This document shows positions 43,697 to 52,202 of a DNA stretch of 64,000 nt, one piece after another. Position 1 is the first letter of the stretch. Each line of letters begins with the position of its first letter. Under the pieces are notes generated by a model, which saw only the letters and a list, made by a program, of their open reading frames with translations, had not been told where the DNA came from and did not search any database. This stretch comes from GCA-2862585 sp965661345 (GTDB taxonomy: Bacteria > Bacteroidota > Bacteroidia > Flavobacteriales > UBA7312), in the NCBI GenBank assembly GCA_965661345.1, contig CBFIDK010000001.1, positions 186,001-250,000 of the forward strand, written 5' to 3'. Both the position numbers and the translations under genes were made by a program.

Positions 43697-44887
43697 ATGT
43701 ACGGAAAGTTAAAAAACCAATTAGAGGCCGAGTTACAAAACATAAAAGACGCTGGCTTATACAAAGAAGAACGTATAATCATTACTCCTCAGGATGCTGA
43801 TATTTCGGTAAATACTGGCAAAGAAGTCATAAACTTTTGCGCAAATAATTACCTTGGATTATCCTCGAATAAGGAAGTGGTAGATTCTGCCAAGCGTACT
43901 CTTGACAGTCACGGTTTTGGTTTGTCGTCCGTTAGATTTATCTGCGGAACTCAGGATATTCACAAAACATTAGAGCGAAAATTATCTGAGTTTTTAGGGA
44001 TGGAGGATACAATACTATATGCTGCTGCTTTTGATGCTAATGGCGGTCTTTTTGAGCCTCTCTTTGGTGCAGAAGATGCTATAATTTCAGACTCCTTAAA
44101 CCACGCTTCAATAATAGACGGTGTCCGTTTGTGTAAAGCGGCACGCTATCGCTACACCAATAACGACATGAATGACTTGGAGCAGAAACTAATAGAAGCC
44201 CAAGCTCAGAGAAACCGAATCATTGTTACTGACGGCGTTTTCTCAATGGACGGTTATATAGCTCAGCTCGACAAGATTTGCGATTTGGCTGACAAATACG
44301 ATGCGCTTGTAATGGTCGACGAATGTCATGCAACTGGTTTTGTTGGTAAAAATGGAAGAGGTACTCATGAATATCATAACGTAATGGGTCGTGTAGATAT
44401 CATCACTGGCACATTAGGTAAGGCCTTGGGCGGTGCAATGGGAGGGTTTACTTCTGCCCGAAAAGAAATTGTGGATATACTTCGTCAACGTTCTAGACCT
44501 TATTTATTTTCGAATTCTTTAGCGCCTTCAATTGTTGGTTCAGCCATTACAGTTCTTGATTTACTCAGTAATTCTACAGAATTAAGAGATAAACTAGAAG
44601 CAAATACCTCATATTTCAGAACTAAAATGACTGAAGCAGGTTTTGACATTAAAGAAGGCGTTCACCCAATAGTACCTGTCATGCTTTATGATGCAAAGAC
44701 CTCGCAGATTATGGCGGACAAACTTTTAGAAGAAGGAATTTACGTTATTGGCTTTTTCTTCCCTGTAGTACCTAAAGACCAAGCACGAATTAGAGTGCAG
44801 TTGTCTGCCGCTCATACCAAAGAACATTTAGATAAAGCCATAGCTGCTTTTACAAAGGTTGGAAAGGAAATGAAAATTATCAACTAA
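43697..44887 (+). CDS. kbl: Glycine C-acetyltransferase
   Basis: This PLP enzyme makes 2-amino-3-ketobutyrate from glycine and acetyl-CoA, or runs in the cleavage direction in threonine breakdown. The alpha-oxoamine synthase fold is shown by FCANNYLGLSSNKEV, DECHATGFVGKNGRGT and TGTLGKALGGAMGGF, in which K242 forms the PLP Schiff base. Length is 396 aa. It lies between the gdhA terminator and the rplM promoter. No threonine dehydrogenase gene is adjacent. The related 8-amino-7-oxononanoate synthase is a less likely reading. Confidence 0.92.
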   Translation: MYGKLKNQLEAELQNIKDAGLYKEERIIITPQDADISVNTGKEVINFCANNYLGLSSNKEVVDSAKRTLDSHGFGLSSVRFICGTQDIHKTLERKLSEFLGMEDTILYAAAFDANGGLFEPLFGAEDAIISDSLNHASIIDGVRLCKAARYRYTNNDMNDLEQKLIEAQAQRNRIIVTDGVFSMDGYIAQLDKICDLADKYDALVMVDECHATGFVGKNGRGTHEYHNVMGRVDIITGTLGKALGGAMGGFTSARKEIVDILRQRSRPYLFSNSLAPSIVGSAITVLDLLSNSTELRDKLEANTSYFRTKMTEAGFDIKEGVHPIVPVMLYDAKTSQIMADKLLEEGIYVIGFFFPVVPKDQARIRVQLSAAHTKEHLDKAIAAFTKVGKEMKIIN

Positions 44888-44903
44888 ATATGGTTGATAA
44901 ATT

Positions 44904-44935
44904 TTTGTTGGATTAAAATAAAAATCCTACTTTTG
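44904..44935 (+). promoter_or_regulatory. Promoter of rplM-rpsI
   Basis: TACTTTTG (44928-44935) is an exact -7 box, and TTTG at 44904-44907 sits 20 nt upstream as a -33 box. It is the best two-part Bacteroidota promoter in the window and leaves a leader of about 50 nt. Confidence 0.7.
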
Positions 44936-44937
44936 CC

Positions 44938-44957
44938 ACCCCTTTAGAGTAAGGGGT
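44938..44957 (+). promoter_or_regulatory. Hairpin at the 5' end of the rplM leader
   Basis: ACCCCTT (44938-44944) pairs perfectly with AAGGGGT (44951-44957) around a 6-nt loop. The start of transcription predicted from the -7 box falls at this stem. No T run follows, so it is not a terminator. It may be part of autoregulation by L13 or of mRNA stability. Confidence 0.55.
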
Positions 44958-44990
44958 ATAAATGAACGTTATTAACTAAAACGATCAATA

Positions 44991-45440
44991 GTGGACACAC
45001 TAAGTTATAAAACAGTATCGGCAAACAAAGAAACATCCAACAAAGAATGGGTTTTGGTAAATGCTGAAGATATGATATTAGGTAGACTAGCTTCTCAAGT
45101 AGCTTCTATCTTAAGAGGAAAGCACAAAACAAACTTCACACCTCATGCAGATTGTGGAGATTATGTAGTTGTAGTAAACGCTGATAAAATCCGTTTAACA
45201 GGTCAAAAGTGGACTGATAGAGAACACTTTAAGCACACAGGATATCCAGGTGGGCAGAAAAGAATCTCTCCAAAAGAACTATTTGATAAGGACCAGACGT
45301 CATTAGTAAAACAAGCAATTAAGGGAATGCTTCCAAAGAACAAGCTTGGAAGAACAATATATTCAAACTTATTTGTGTACGCTGGAACTGACCACAAGCA
45401 AGAAGCACAACAACCCAAAGAAATTAAAATCAAATTATAA
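44991..45440 (+). CDS. rplM: 50S ribosomal protein L13
   Basis: L13 is an early assembly protein of the 50S subunit that binds 23S rRNA. The 149-aa sequence has NAEDMILGRLASQVASILRG near residues 24-43, then HADCGDYVVVVNADKI and GYPGGQKRISPKELF. The start codon is GTG at 44991, where homologues begin (MDTLSYKTVSANKE). rpsI follows 2 nt later, the usual rplM-rpsI operon. Its leader has a hairpin and a 5-codon mini-ORF. Confidence 0.97.
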   Translation: MDTLSYKTVSANKETSNKEWVLVNAEDMILGRLASQVASILRGKHKTNFTPHADCGDYVVVVNADKIRLTGQKWTDREHFKHTGYPGGQKRISPKELFDKDQTSLVKQAIKGMLPKNKLGRTIYSNLFVYAGTDHKQEAQQPKEIKIKL

Positions 45441-45442
45441 CG

Positions 45443-45829
45443 ATGGATACAATTCACACCATTGGTAGAAGAAAATCAGCAGTTGCTCGTATCTATTTGA
45501 GCAAAGGCAAAGGAAACATTACCGTAAACAACCGTGAAGCAAAGACTTATTTCAGTACAGCTACACAATTATATAAACTTAACCAACCATTCAATTTAGT
45601 TGATTTGGAAGGAAGGTACGATGTAAAAGTAAATGTAAACGGCGGTGGTTCAACCGGTCAAGTAGAGGCTATTCGTTTAGCTATCTCTCGTGCACTAATT
45701 CAGATCAACGAAGAGAATCGTCCTACGCTAAAAGCAGAAGGATTACTTACTCGTGACCCAAGAATGGTTGAGCGTAAAAAACCTGGACAGAAGAAAGCTC
45801 GTAAGAAATTCCAGTTCAGCAAACGTTAA
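45443..45829 (+). CDS. rpsI: 30S ribosomal protein S9
   Basis: S9 contacts the P-site tRNA through its C-terminal tail. The protein opens IHTIGRRKSAVARIYLSKGK, contains VKVNVNGGGSTGQVEAIRLA and ends in the basic KKARKKFQFSKR tail with the universally conserved final Lys-Arg. Length is 128 aa, standard for Bacteroidota. It follows rplM by 2 nt and is followed by a 95-bp gap before rpsB. Confidence 0.97.
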   Translation: MDTIHTIGRRKSAVARIYLSKGKGNITVNNREAKTYFSTATQLYKLNQPFNLVDLEGRYDVKVNVNGGGSTGQVEAIRLAISRALIQINEENRPTLKAEGLLTRDPRMVERKKPGQKKARKKFQFSKR

Positions 45830-45846
45830 TATCTTAGGATATTGTT

Positions 45847-45921
45847 TAGTATCAAAATCTCTCAGACTATACACATTATACTACTAGGAGATTGTGAAGA
45901 ATTATGAATGTAAACAATTAA
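45847..45921 (+). promoter_or_regulatory. Possible structured leader of rpsB
   Basis: Two complementary pairs cross each other: TAGTAT (45847-45852) with ATACTA (45878-45883), and AATCTC (45856-45861) with GAGATT (45888-45893). Together they could form an H-type pseudoknot before the rpsB start. Stems are only 6 bp and AT-rich, so chance is possible. A 5-codon mini-ORF (45904-45921) follows. Confidence 0.3.
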
Positions 45922-45924
45922 AAA

Positions 45925-46689
45925 ATGTCAAAAACAAACTTTAAAGACTTATTAGAAGCAGGTGTTCATTTTGGACACTTAACAAGAAAATGGAATCCAA
46001 AAATGGCTCCTTATATTTTTATGGAGAAAAATGGAATCCACGTAATTGATATTAACAAGACAATGGTTAAACTAGACCAAGCTTGTGCTGCACTTAAGCA
46101 CCTAGCAAGGTCAGGAAGAAAAATCATGTTTGTTGCTACTAAAAAGCAAGCCAAAGAATCTGTTTCATCTCACGCTCAAAGAGTAAATATGCCTTATATT
46201 ACTGAGCGTTGGTCTGGTGGTTTGCTAACGAATTTTGCTACAATTCGTAAAGCAATCAAGAAAATGAATTCGATTGATAAAATGAAGACGGATGGTACTA
46301 TTGATACCTTATCTAAAAGAGAGCGTCTTCAAGTATCAAGAACTAGAGATAAACTAGATAAAAACCTTGGTAGTATTTCCTCTATGAATAGAATACCTGC
46401 AGCCTTATTTGTTGTAGATATTCACAGAGAACACATTGCTATAGCTGAGGCTAAAAAATTAGGTATTCCAACATTTGCAATCGTTGATACTAACTCTGAT
46501 CCTAACATTGTTGATTTTTGTATCCCAGCAAACGATGATGCAAGCCGTTCAATCGATAAGATAGTTTCATTAGTAACTGACGCTATTCAAGAAGGTCTTT
46601 CGGAAAGAGAATCAGCTTCTGCAAAAAACGAGGAAAAGCCTAAAGAAGCGAAAACTCAAGAAGTAGAATCTACTACTGAAGAAAAGTAA
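45925..46689 (+). CDS. rpsB: 30S ribosomal protein S2
   Basis: S2 binds the 30S subunit late and is needed for initiation. The opening LLEAGVHFGHLTRKWNPKMA, the central ERWSGGLLTNFATIRKAIKK and VVDIHREHIAIAEAKKLGIP are conserved. The last 27 residues form an acidic Lys/Glu-rich tail common in Bacteroidota. Length is 254 aa. It is followed by tsf with a 23-nt gap, the near-universal rpsB-tsf pair. Confidence 0.97.
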   Translation: MSKTNFKDLLEAGVHFGHLTRKWNPKMAPYIFMEKNGIHVIDINKTMVKLDQACAALKHLARSGRKIMFVATKKQAKESVSSHAQRVNMPYITERWSGGLLTNFATIRKAIKKMNSIDKMKTDGTIDTLSKRERLQVSRTRDKLDKNLGSISSMNRIPAALFVVDIHREHIAIAEAKKLGIPTFAIVDTNSDPNIVDFCIPANDDASRSIDKIVSLVTDAIQEGLSERESASAKNEEKPKEAKTQEVESTTEEK

Positions 46690-46712
46690 TAACAATAAAT
46701 TTTATTTGAATT

Positions 46713-47534
46713 ATGGCAAAGATTACTGCTGCTGATGTAAATACACTTAGAAAGCAAACAGGTGCTGGAATGATGGACTGTAAGAAAGCTCTAGTAGAAG
46801 CTGATGGAGACATGTCTAAAGCGGTTGACATTCTAAGAAAAAAAGGTCAAAAAGTAGCTGCAAATAGAGCGGACAGACAAGCTTCTGAAGGCGTTGTTAT
46901 TTCGGCAACTGACGGAAATTTTGGCGCACTCATCGCTCTAAATTGCGAGACTGATTTTGTGGCTAAAAACGAAGGATTTATTTCATTAGCACAATCATTT
47001 TTAGATGCTGCAATGGCAAACAAGCCATCAACTATTGATGAGCTGAAAGGTTGTGTTGTTAATGGAATGACAATCGGAGAGAAAATCATAGAACAAACTG
47101 GTATAATTGGTGAAAAATTAGATTTATCATCTTACGAAACTATAGAGTCTGCTCAGGTTTCTGCTTACATACACAGCGGAAATCGTTTAGCAACATTAGT
47201 AGGTTTGTCAAAATCAGTTGATGACAATGTAGGAAAAGACGTAGCAATGCAAGTTGCCGCTATGAACCCTGTTGCTGTTGATAAAGATTCAGTATCTCAA
47301 GAAACTATTGATAAGGAATTAGAAGTAGCTAAAGATTTAGCAAGACAAGAAGGCAAGCCTGAAGAAATGCTAGAAAAAATAGCCATGGGTAGATTGAACA
47401 AATTTTTCAAAGAGAATACCTTATTAAACCAAGAGTTTATCAAAGAATCAAAAATGTCTGTATCACAGCATTTGAATAAGTTTGATAACGATTTAACAGT
47501 GACTGAATTCAAAAGAGTCGGTCTTGGCGTTTAG
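46713..47534 (+). CDS. tsf: Elongation factor Ts
   Basis: EF-Ts exchanges GDP for GTP on EF-Tu. The UBA-like N-terminus (VNTLRKQTGAGMMDCKKALV) and the TDFVAKNEGF motif at residues 80-89, which inserts next to the EF-Tu magnesium site, are clear. Length is 273 aa. It follows rpsB, with a strong terminator 20 nt after its stop, so rpsB-tsf ends here. Confidence 0.97.
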   Translation: MAKITAADVNTLRKQTGAGMMDCKKALVEADGDMSKAVDILRKKGQKVAANRADRQASEGVVISATDGNFGALIALNCETDFVAKNEGFISLAQSFLDAAMANKPSTIDELKGCVVNGMTIGEKIIEQTGIIGEKLDLSSYETIESAQVSAYIHSGNRLATLVGLSKSVDDNVGKDVAMQVAAMNPVAVDKDSVSQETIDKELEVAKDLARQEGKPEEMLEKIAMGRLNKFFKENTLLNQEFIKESKMSVSQHLNKFDNDLTVTEFKRVGLGV

Positions 47535-47554
47535 TCAAAAAATTAAATGAAATT

Positions 47555-47583
47555 AAGAGAGTGTTTTTCACTCTCTTTTTTTT
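47555..47583 (+). terminator. Terminator of rpsB-tsf
   Basis: Perfect 9-bp stem AAGAGAGTG/CACTCTCTT (47555-47563 and 47569-47577) with loop TTTTT, then a run of eight Ts. Confidence 0.93.
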
Positions 47584-47587
47584 GCCT

Positions 47588-47595
47588 TAAATTTG
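47588..47595 (+). promoter_or_regulatory. -7 box for pyrH-frr
   Basis: TAAATTTG is an exact TAnnTTTG directly after the tsf terminator. It ends 6 nt before the pyrH ATG at 47602 and overlaps an in-frame TTG at 47593, which is therefore rejected as start. Confidence 0.55.
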
Positions 47596-47601
47596 CTAAC
47601 T

Positions 47602-48309
47602 ATGAAATATAAAAGAATCCTTTTAAAACTAAGTGGTGAGGCACTTATGGGAGATAAACAATTTGGCATTGATACCGAGAAATTATCTTCCTATGCTAAT
47701 GAAATTAAAAGTGTTGTAGATTTAGGAGTAGAAGTTGCTGTTGTAATTGGCGGCGGAAACATTTTCAGAGGAGTACAGGTTGAAGGCGAAGGACTCGATA
47801 GAGTTCAAGGAGATTACATGGGAATGTTAGCCACTATTATTAACGGTATGGCCTTACAGTCAGCATTAGAAAAAGCAGAAGTAGAAACACGATTACTTAC
47901 CGCCATTAAAATGGAACAAATTGCAGAGCCCTTCATCAGAAGACGTTCCATGAGACATTTACAAAAAGGAAGAGTAGTTATTTTCGGTGGTGGAACGGGT
48001 AACCCATATTTTACTACAGATACTGCAGCAACTTTGAGAGCCATTGAAATAGAGGCCGACGTTATATTAAAAGGAACTCGTGTTGACGGCATTTACAGTG
48101 CCGATCCAGAAAAAGACAAATCGGCAATCAAATACGATAATATATCATTCAAAGAAGTATACGAAAAAGGCTTAAATATCATGGATATGACGGCTTTCAC
48201 TTTGTGTAATGAAAATAAATTACCTATTGTTGTTTTCGATATAAATAAAAAACAAAACTTGCTTAAAATGTTACAAGGTGAGTCAATAGGTACATTAGTT
48301 AATTTTTAG
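47602..48309 (+). CDS. pyrH: UMP kinase
   Basis: UMP kinase phosphorylates UMP in pyrimidine nucleotide synthesis. Motifs of the amino-acid-kinase fold are KRILLKLSGEALMG near residues 4-17, VVIGGGNIFRG, GTGNPYFTTDTAATLRAIEI and the LKGTRVDGIYSADPEKD segment. Length is 235 aa from the ATG at 47602. The gene stands between the tsf terminator and frr, 9 nt apart from frr; tsf-pyrH-frr order is widely conserved. Confidence 0.96.
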   Translation: MKYKRILLKLSGEALMGDKQFGIDTEKLSSYANEIKSVVDLGVEVAVVIGGGNIFRGVQVEGEGLDRVQGDYMGMLATIINGMALQSALEKAEVETRLLTAIKMEQIAEPFIRRRSMRHLQKGRVVIFGGGTGNPYFTTDTAATLRAIEIEADVILKGTRVDGIYSADPEKDKSAIKYDNISFKEVYEKGLNIMDMTAFTLCNENKLPIVVFDINKKQNLLKMLQGESIGTLVNF

Positions 48310-48318
48310 AACAAAAAA

Positions 48319-48873
48319 ATGGAAGAAATAGACTTTATAATGGATTGTGCCAAGGAAAAAATGGACGGCGCAATAAAGCATCTAGAAATCGCTTTTTCTA
48401 AAATTAGAGCTGGCAAAGCATCTCCTCAAATGTTAGATAACGTAAGCATAGATTACTATGGTGCACAAACGCCTTTGGCGCAAGCGTCAAATATCAACAC
48501 GCCTGATGCAAGAACAATATCCATCCAGCCATGGGACAAGTCAATGTTGGAAGTGATGGAAAAAGCCATTACTGATGCAAACTTAGGCTTCAACCCTATG
48601 AATAATGGTGAAATGATCATTATTAATGTTCCTCCATTGACCGAAGAAAGAAGGGTTCAACTGGTAAAACAAGCCAAAGCAGAATCTGAAAATGCAAAAG
48701 TTAGTATTCGAAATGCAAGAAAAGACGCTAATGATGATTTGAAAAAAATAAGCGGCGTATCTGAAGATATTTTGAAGGATTCAGAGTCAGAAGTTCAGAA
48801 CCTAACCAATGATTTTACGGCTAAGATTGAAGCCTTTTTCTCTTCTAAAGAAGCCGAAATTTTGACGGTTTAA
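48319..48873 (+). CDS. frr: Ribosome recycling factor
   Basis: RRF splits the post-termination ribosome with EF-G. The protein has the family's long three-helix bundle, seen as FSKIRAGKASPQMLDNVSID at the first turn and PPLTEERRVQLVKQAKAESE, RNARKDANDDLKK in the long helices. Length is 184 aa, the normal size. It ends the pyrH-frr operon, and a clear terminator begins 24 nt after its stop. Confidence 0.96.
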   Translation: MEEIDFIMDCAKEKMDGAIKHLEIAFSKIRAGKASPQMLDNVSIDYYGAQTPLAQASNINTPDARTISIQPWDKSMLEVMEKAITDANLGFNPMNNGEMIIINVPPLTEERRVQLVKQAKAESENAKVSIRNARKDANDDLKKISGVSEDILKDSESEVQNLTNDFTAKIEAFFSSKEAEILTV

Positions 48874-48896
48874 TCATTATATACGTCTCACTAATA

Positions 48897-48926
48897 AAGC
48901 TCAACAAAATGTTGGGCTTTTTTTTT
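48897..48926 (+). terminator. Terminator of pyrH-frr
   Basis: Nine-base-pair stem with one G-T pair (48897-48905 with 48911-48919), loop AAAAT, then nine Ts. Confidence 0.92.
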
Positions 48927-48973
48927 AACAGCAAATATTAATCTGTACTTTTACACTCCATTATTTATTTCAT

Positions 48974-51346
48974 ATGTGGTTAACTATTGCTAAAGTAATT
49001 TTAAGATTTCGATCAGTATTCATTTGGTTGATTTTGGTGACTACATACTTTATGATTCAGCAATCCTCAAAAGTTGGCTTATCTTATTCCATGGCAAATC
49101 TTTTGCCAAATAAGTCAACAGAGCAGTTGGATTACAATTTCTTTCTCGAAAAGTTTGGCATAAGAGATAACATCATGATTATCGGTGTTGATGCTGATGA
49201 TTTTTTTGATTACAATAATTTTAGTTCGTGGAATGAGTTTCAAAATGAAATAAAAAAAATTGATGGGGTAAAATCAGTGTATTCCATTGCCGATGCAGTT
49301 AATCTTCTTAAGGATAAGAATGACAAAAGATTAACCATTGAATCTTTATTTAATTCTATCGATAACCAAGGGCAATTGGATAAAGCCTTTTCCAAATTAG
49401 AAACCCTACCATTTTATAAAAATACCCTTTACAACGACAGCGCATCTGTTATGCTTGTGGCTCTTGATAATGACTTTATAATGAGCGACAGGCGCATTAA
49501 TTTAATAGACAAAATTGTAAACCTTGGAGATAACTATAAGTCTGCTACAAACAAAGCCGTAAAATATTCGGGCTTGCCCTACATAAGAACTATTAATTCT
49601 GAATTAATAAAAAAAGAAGTTGGCCTATTTATTTTCCTAGCATTACTCGTTACGGCAATCATACTGTATTTTTTCTTCAGGTCTGTAAAGGCCATGATGA
49701 TTTCTGTAATGGTTGTTACCATTGGGGTTATATGGTCTTTTGGCACATTAGGAATTTTAGATTATAAAATAACCATTCTAACGGCACTAATACCGCCATT
49801 GTTAATTGTAATTGGGGTGCCAAACTGTATCTTTTTAATTAACAAATACCACAACGAGTTCAGACGACATGGAAATAAGTCTAAGTCGCTTGTGCAAATG
49901 ATTAGACGAGTAGGAAACATTACTATTTTGACAAATGCCACCACGGCAGTTGGTTTTGCAACTTTTATTTTGACCTCAAGTAAAGATTTACGTCAATTTG
50001 GATTAGTAGCATCCTTAAATATATTTGCTGTTTTCTTTCTCTCACTATTACTTATTCCAATAATTTTTAGCTACCTAAATCCTCCTAAAGCAAAGCATAC
50101 AAGCCATCTGGATAGAAAGTGGTTGAATAAAATCATTAAAGTTATAACCCACATTGTTCTTAACAAAAGAAAGGCAATATATACAACTACCATTGTCATA
50201 ATTGCTATTGGTTTTTTTGGCTTATTTAAAATGAAAATTGCGGGAAATATAACGGATGATATGCCAAGCGAATCATCTCTATATAAGGATATTAAGTTTT
50301 TTGAAAAACATTACAAATCAGTTCTGCCTTTTGAAATAGTAATAGACACTCATAGGAAAAATGGAATTACTAAACTTTCTACTTTAAAGCGCATTGACCA
50401 ATTGACTGATACCTTAAGTCTTTACAGTGAGTTTTCTAGGCCAGTATCAATTATAGATCCAATTAAATTTTCAAAGCAAGCCCTTTACAATGGCAACAAA
50501 GATTTTTATTCATTACCAAATTCGCAAGAAAAAAGATGGCTATTGGATTACACCATCAAAAGCGATTCCCCTAATGAATGGATTAATTCTTTTGTCGATG
50601 AAAACAAACAGCTAGGGCGTATTAGTTTATATATAGGAGACATTGGCACTACACGAATGAAGGAGATAAAATCAACACTTCGTCAGCAAGTGGATGAAAT
50701 TTTTGACCCTGAGAAATACAATGTACTACTTACTGGCACGAGCATAGTATTTTTAGAAGGCACATCCTATCTAGTAAAGAATTTATTTACCAGCCTAATG
50801 TTAGCGGTATTGCTTATCTCAGTTTTTATGGCCTGGATGTTTAACTCCTTTAGGATGGTCGTAGTATCCCTAATTCCGAACTTGATACCTCTATTAATTA
50901 CAGCTTGTATTATGGGTTACTTTGGCATTTCAATAAAACCGTCTACCATACTTGTATTCAGTATAGCTTTTGGTATATCTGTTGATGATACTATTCATTT
51001 TTTAGCAAAATATAGGCAAGAACTAAGGCATAGAAACTATAAAATAAAAGACTCAGTTGTAGCGGCGATAAAAGAAACTGGCGTTAGTATGTTTTACACT
51101 TCAATTGTATTATTCTTTGGATTTTTTATCTTTATAGCGTCTCAATTTGGTGGTACGATAGCTTTAGGTCTATTAGTTTCAATTACATTACTGATAGCAT
51201 TGCTTTCAAATTTAATAGTGCTACCAGCCTTATTGTTAAGTCTAGAAAAGTCATTAATTGTTGAAGCATTAAATGATCCTTTACTAGACGTTTTTGATGA
51301 AGAAGAGGATATAGAGTTAGAGGAATTGACGTTAAATAATAAATAA
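48974..51346 (+). CDS. MMPL/RND-family transporter
   Basis: This 790-residue exporter has two similar halves, each with one helix, an outer domain and a five-helix sterol-sensing-like bundle (about 215-375 and 610-765). In the second half GISVDDTIHFLAKYRQE has adjacent acids D671 and D672 in the proton-relay position; the matching N-terminal segment reads GVPNCIFLINKYHNE. It probably exports a lipid or other hydrophobic substrate. Its stop shares one base with the rmlA ATG. A -7-like box TACTTTTA lies at 48946-48953. Confidence 0.85.
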   Translation: MWLTIAKVILRFRSVFIWLILVTTYFMIQQSSKVGLSYSMANLLPNKSTEQLDYNFFLEKFGIRDNIMIIGVDADDFFDYNNFSSWNEFQNEIKKIDGVKSVYSIADAVNLLKDKNDKRLTIESLFNSIDNQGQLDKAFSKLETLPFYKNTLYNDSASVMLVALDNDFIMSDRRINLIDKIVNLGDNYKSATNKAVKYSGLPYIRTINSELIKKEVGLFIFLALLVTAIILYFFFRSVKAMMISVMVVTIGVIWSFGTLGILDYKITILTALIPPLLIVIGVPNCIFLINKYHNEFRRHGNKSKSLVQMIRRVGNITILTNATTAVGFATFILTSSKDLRQFGLVASLNIFAVFFLSLLLIPIIFSYLNPPKAKHTSHLDRKWLNKIIKVITHIVLNKRKAIYTTTIVIIAIGFFGLFKMKIAGNITDDMPSESSLYKDIKFFEKHYKSVLPFEIVIDTHRKNGITKLSTLKRIDQLTDTLSLYSEFSRPVSIIDPIKFSKQALYNGNKDFYSLPNSQEKRWLLDYTIKSDSPNEWINSFVDENKQLGRISLYIGDIGTTRMKEIKSTLRQQVDEIFDPEKYNVLLTGTSIVFLEGTSYLVKNLFTSLMLAVLLISVFMAWMFNSFRMVVVSLIPNLIPLLITACIMGYFGISIKPSTILVFSIAFGISVDDTIHFLAKYRQELRHRNYKIKDSVVAAIKETGVSMFYTSIVLFFGFFIFIASQFGGTIALGLLVSITLLIALLSNLIVLPALLLSLEKSLIVEALNDPLLDVFDEEEDIELEELTLNNK

Positions 51347-52200
51347 TGAAAGGAATAATTTTAGCTGGTGGTTCGGGTACACGCTTACACCCTTTAACAT
51401 TATCGGTTAGTAAACAGGCTTTGCCTATTTACAACAAACCGATGATATATTATCCACTATCTACATTATTATATTCAGGCATTCGAGAGATACTTATAAT
51501 ATCTACGCCACACGATTTACCAGTTTTTCAGAGGCTATTGGGTGATGGTTCTTCATTAGGCTGCAGATTTGAATACAAAGTACAAGAAGTTCCAAATGGA
51601 TTAGCTCAAGCATTTGTTTTGGGCGAAGAATTTATAGGAAATGATAAAGTCTGTTTAGTGTTAGGCGATAATATTTTCTATATGAAACGAAAAATCGTTG
51701 AGACATGTCTAGACGTCGAAGGTGCTCTGATATTTGGTTATCATGTCAATGACCCTGAGCGTTATGGCGTTGTGGAATATGACGACGACAATAACGTTAT
51801 AAGCATAGAGGAAAAACCAACAACACCAAAATCTAACTATGCAGTGCCAGGTTTGTATTACTACGATAATGATGTGATAGAAATCGCGAAAAACATCAAG
51901 CCTTCTGCAAGAGGAGAATATGAAATTACAGATGTGAATTTAGAATACCTAAAAAGAGGGAAGTTAAAAGTGCAGCTTTTAGGCAGAGGTTCGGCTTGGT
52001 TAGATACGGGAACATTCAAATCGTTGATGCAAGCCAGTCAGTTCGTGCAAGTTATTGAGGATAGACAGGGCAAAAAAATTGGCTGCATAGAAGAAGCAGC
52101 TTATAAGATGGGATTTATAAATGATGAACAACTAAAGAAATTAGCACAGCCTTTACTTAAAAGTGGCTATGGCAATTACTTGTTGTCATTAATAAAATAA
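51346..52200 (+). CDS. rmlA: Glucose-1-phosphate thymidylyltransferase
   Basis: RmlA makes dTDP-glucose, the first step to dTDP-rhamnose and other deoxysugars. Motifs are ILAGGSGTRLHPLTLSVSKQ at residues 5-24, LVLGDNIFY with the metal-binding Asp, EKPTTPKSNYAVPGLYYYD and GRGSAWLDTGTF. Length is 284 aa. It starts at the last base of the MMPL gene's stop codon (TAATG) and ends 2 nt before the polyprenyl synthase gene. No rmlBCD genes are adjacent. Confidence 0.93.
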   Translation: MKGIILAGGSGTRLHPLTLSVSKQALPIYNKPMIYYPLSTLLYSGIREILIISTPHDLPVFQRLLGDGSSLGCRFEYKVQEVPNGLAQAFVLGEEFIGNDKVCLVLGDNIFYMKRKIVETCLDVEGALIFGYHVNDPERYGVVEYDDDNNVISIEEKPTTPKSNYAVPGLYYYDNDVIEIAKNIKPSARGEYEITDVNLEYLKRGKLKVQLLGRGSAWLDTGTFKSLMQASQFVQVIEDRQGKKIGCIEEAAYKMGFINDEQLKKLAQPLLKSGYGNYLLSLIK

Positions 52201-52202
52201 TT

